The translations under genes and the position numbers were made by a program. This document shows positions 26,786 to 28,403 of a stretch of DNA of 28,403 bases, one piece after another. Each line of letters starts with the position of its first letter. Within the stretch, counting starts at the first letter, position 1. The notes beneath the pieces are model-generated. The model was given only the letters and a program-made list of their open reading frames with translations, made no database searches and had not been told where the DNA came from. The stretch is taken from positions 1 through 28,403 of the forward strand of contig CAZBKJ010000012.1 of NCBI GenBank assembly GCA_964492495.1, in the 5' to 3' direction. The DNA is from CAZBKJ01 sp964492495. Its GTDB lineage: Bacteria; Patescibacteriota; Microgenomatia; UBA1400; UBA12028.

Positions 26786-28403
26786 GTGAGTAGACGTCGG
26801 CGAAAATCACCAGTGAAGTTAACAATTCGGGAAGAACTTGTACAGAGTGTTGTGAGTCTGTTCTTTTTTGCAGCGTCTGGCTTATGTATCCTTTCCTTTC
26901 GAGGTCAGGGGCATGTGTTTTCGGTGCTCAACTCTTTACTTCGAACGTGGTTTGGAATGGGGGCACTCATGATGCCATTCCTGCTTTTTAGTGCAGGACT
27001 CCTACTTACCAGGATTAAATGGGCGTTTGCCCAAGCACATGTCTTTTTGGGAGCGCTGATTTTTTTCATTGGCGGAATTAGTTTATTTTCTTCTGGAATC
27101 GTCGGAGTGTTTATCTTTGAATGGCTTGTCGATGTTATTACCCCGCAAGGCGCGACATTTGTGTCGCTTTTAACTGTTATTGCTGGATTCCTGCTAATGA
27201 CTGATACTGGAGTAGGAGAGATACTGCATTTGTTCGCGAGTGTTTTTGAGATCATCCCAGGATCTGTCAAAGAAAAAGAAAAGCGAGAAGACTTGGAGAA
27301 AGAAGAAGAAGTTGTTGAGGAAAAACCACAAGGACGATTTCATTTTGAAGATAATAAAATCTCACTCCTGCAAAAGGAAAAAGATATGGCCACGGCAAAT
27401 AAAGAGAAACCTGAGGAGAAAAAACCAGCACTTGATCCAACCAAGAAGATCGATGTTCTTGGTGGATTAGGAGACAAAAAACCAGTTGTGGTTGCAGGCG
27501 GTGATAAACCACTCTCTGTATGGACACTTCCGCCAATTAGCTTGCTTGATCAAAAAGGTGGAGGACAAGCCAATCGTGGAGATGTCAACCAAAATGCAGA
27601 TATTATCGAGAAGACCCTCGATTCGTTTGGAATTAGTGCTCGTGTCGTTGAGGTGAATCGAGGTCCAGCAGTGACGCAGTATGGACTGTCTATTGGCTCT
27701 GGAACAAAACTCTCAAAAATTACAGCATTGGCAAATGACTTAGCGCTCGCGCTCGCTGCCCCAACCGGACAGATTCGTATTGAAGCTCCAATCCCAGGAA
27801 AATCCTTGGTGGGTGTGGAGATCCCCAACGTCAGTAGTGAGTACGTTACTCTTCGCACGATGCTTGCATCTGATCAAATGAAAAAGGTGCAGTCAAAACT
27901 GGCTGTGGCGCTGGGCTTGGATGTCTCTGGGAAACCACACGTTGTGGATATCGCCAAAATGCCACACGCGCTGATTGCCGGTGCCACGGGTTCTGGAAAA
28001 TCTGTTGCAATGAATACGTTTATTTGTAGTATTTTGTTTCGCGCCAGTCCTGATGAAGTGAAGTTTATTATGGTCGATCCAAAGCGAGTTGAGTTAACGC
28101 AATACAATGATATTCCTCACCTTTTGACTCCTGTCATCACCGATACAAGTAAAGTTCTGGGAACACTTGCATGGGCGGTCAACGAAATGCATAGTCGCTA
28201 CAAACTGTTTGCAGAAGTTGGTGTGCGAAATATTAGCTCGTACAATGAACTTGCTGGATTTCAATCCATGCACTACATCGTCATCGTGATTGACGAGCTT
28301 GCTGACATCATGTTGTTGGCTCCGGCTCCCGTTGAAGAAGCGATCACACGTATCGCACAGATGGCTCGTGCTGTTGGAATTCATTTGATCATCGCCACAC
28401 AGC
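26786..28403 (+). CDS. ftsK: DNA translocase FtsK (3' end beyond window)
   Basis: The frame starts at GTG 26786 with GGAGG at 26773-26777 and runs off the right edge after 539 codons. The N-terminus is basic, followed by about four membrane helices (near 20-36, 55-75, 84-104, 122-138), a charged linker (about 158-245), the alpha domain and the RecA-like beta domain. Walker A is GATGSGKS (399-406) and Walker B IVIVIDELAD (498-507). FtsK pumps DNA through the septum and activates XerCD at dif. The linker is short compared with E. coli, as in SpoIIIE-like proteins. A TATAAT box lies at 26745-26750. The C-terminal gamma domain is outside the window. Confidence 0.93.
   Translation, partial: MSRRRRKSPVKLTIREELVQSVVSLFFFAASGLCILSFRGQGHVFSVLNSLLRTWFGMGALMMPFLLFSAGLLLTRIKWAFAQAHVFLGALIFFIGGISLFSSGIVGVFIFEWLVDVITPQGATFVSLLTVIAGFLLMTDTGVGEILHLFASVFEIIPGSVKEKEKREDLEKEEEVVEEKPQGRFHFEDNKISLLQKEKDMATANKEKPEEKKPALDPTKKIDVLGGLGDKKPVVVAGGDKPLSVWTLPPISLLDQKGGGQANRGDVNQNADIIEKTLDSFGISARVVEVNRGPAVTQYGLSIGSGTKLSKITALANDLALALAAPTGQIRIEAPIPGKSLVGVEIPNVSSEYVTLRTMLASDQMKKVQSKLAVALGLDVSGKPHVVDIAKMPHALIAGATGSGKSVAMNTFICSILFRASPDEVKFIMVDPKRVELTQYNDIPHLLTPVITDTSKVLGTLAWAVNEMHSRYKLFAEVGVRNISSYNELAGFQSMHYIVIVIDELADIMLLAPAPVEEAITRIAQMARAVGIHLIIATQ

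Overview
Source organism. The window looks like a reduced-genome bacterium of the Candidate Phyla Radiation (Patescibacteria). This is an inference from gene content: a small type IV pilus locus with no outer-membrane secretin, a YibE/F protein next to a Fur-type regulator, a short ribosomal protein S1, a single-domain GIY-YIG protein, a tRNA gene split by a group I intron, and many short hairpin repeats. TGA is a normal stop (groEL ends in TGA), so the UGA-recoding lineages (Gracilibacteria, Absconditabacteria) are unlikely. I cannot assign a class.

Layout. 1-560: 3' end of 23S rRNA, a spacer and 5S rRNA. 606-3035: a small membrane protein, ribosomal protein S1 (rpsA) and two small unknown genes. 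3042-5135 (minus): a YibE/F membrane protein, a Fur-family regulator and RmlC. 5196-13741: a type IV pilus locus with pilB, pilC, four accessory prepilin-like genes, a membrane assembly protein and a probable major pilin; a CheY-like regulator and a small acidic protein lie on the other strand in its middle. 13812-14207 (minus): Hsp20. 14443-16753: YqeY-like protein, LacD-like aldolase, MutY. 16864-18413: YidC/Oxa1 insertase and an SPFH protein. 18572-20563: groES-groEL. 20718-21438: a gene-free, hairpin-rich stretch behind a strong promoter. 21439-23202: a large secreted Thr/Pro-rich protein. 23203-23943: repeats surrounding a GIY-YIG gene. 23949-24569: an HD-domain protein. 24621-24900: initiator tRNA-Met with a 210-nt group I intron. 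25162-25234: a second CAU tRNA. 25367 to the end: FtsB/DivIC-like protein (minus), a Xer-type recombinase and the start of FtsK.

How it works together. The pilus genes supply motor, platform and pilins. One prepilin gene carries an in-frame TAA that splits a protein of about 680 residues. The chaperone genes hsp20 and groES both have CIRCE-like dyads around their promoters, so one HrcA-type heat-shock repressor probably controls both. Several genes (response regulator, pilB, major pilin, fur, rmlC) have a -10 box so close to the ATG that their mRNAs should be leaderless or nearly so. FtsB, Xer and FtsK form a division and chromosome-segregation group.

Most unusual items: the intron in the initiator tRNA; a two-hairpin GCA-loop element placed at the stop codons of both rpsA and groEL with compensatory base changes; a wider family of hairpin repeats with constant arms and covarying inner stems; the structured leader before the secreted protein; and the interrupted prepilin.
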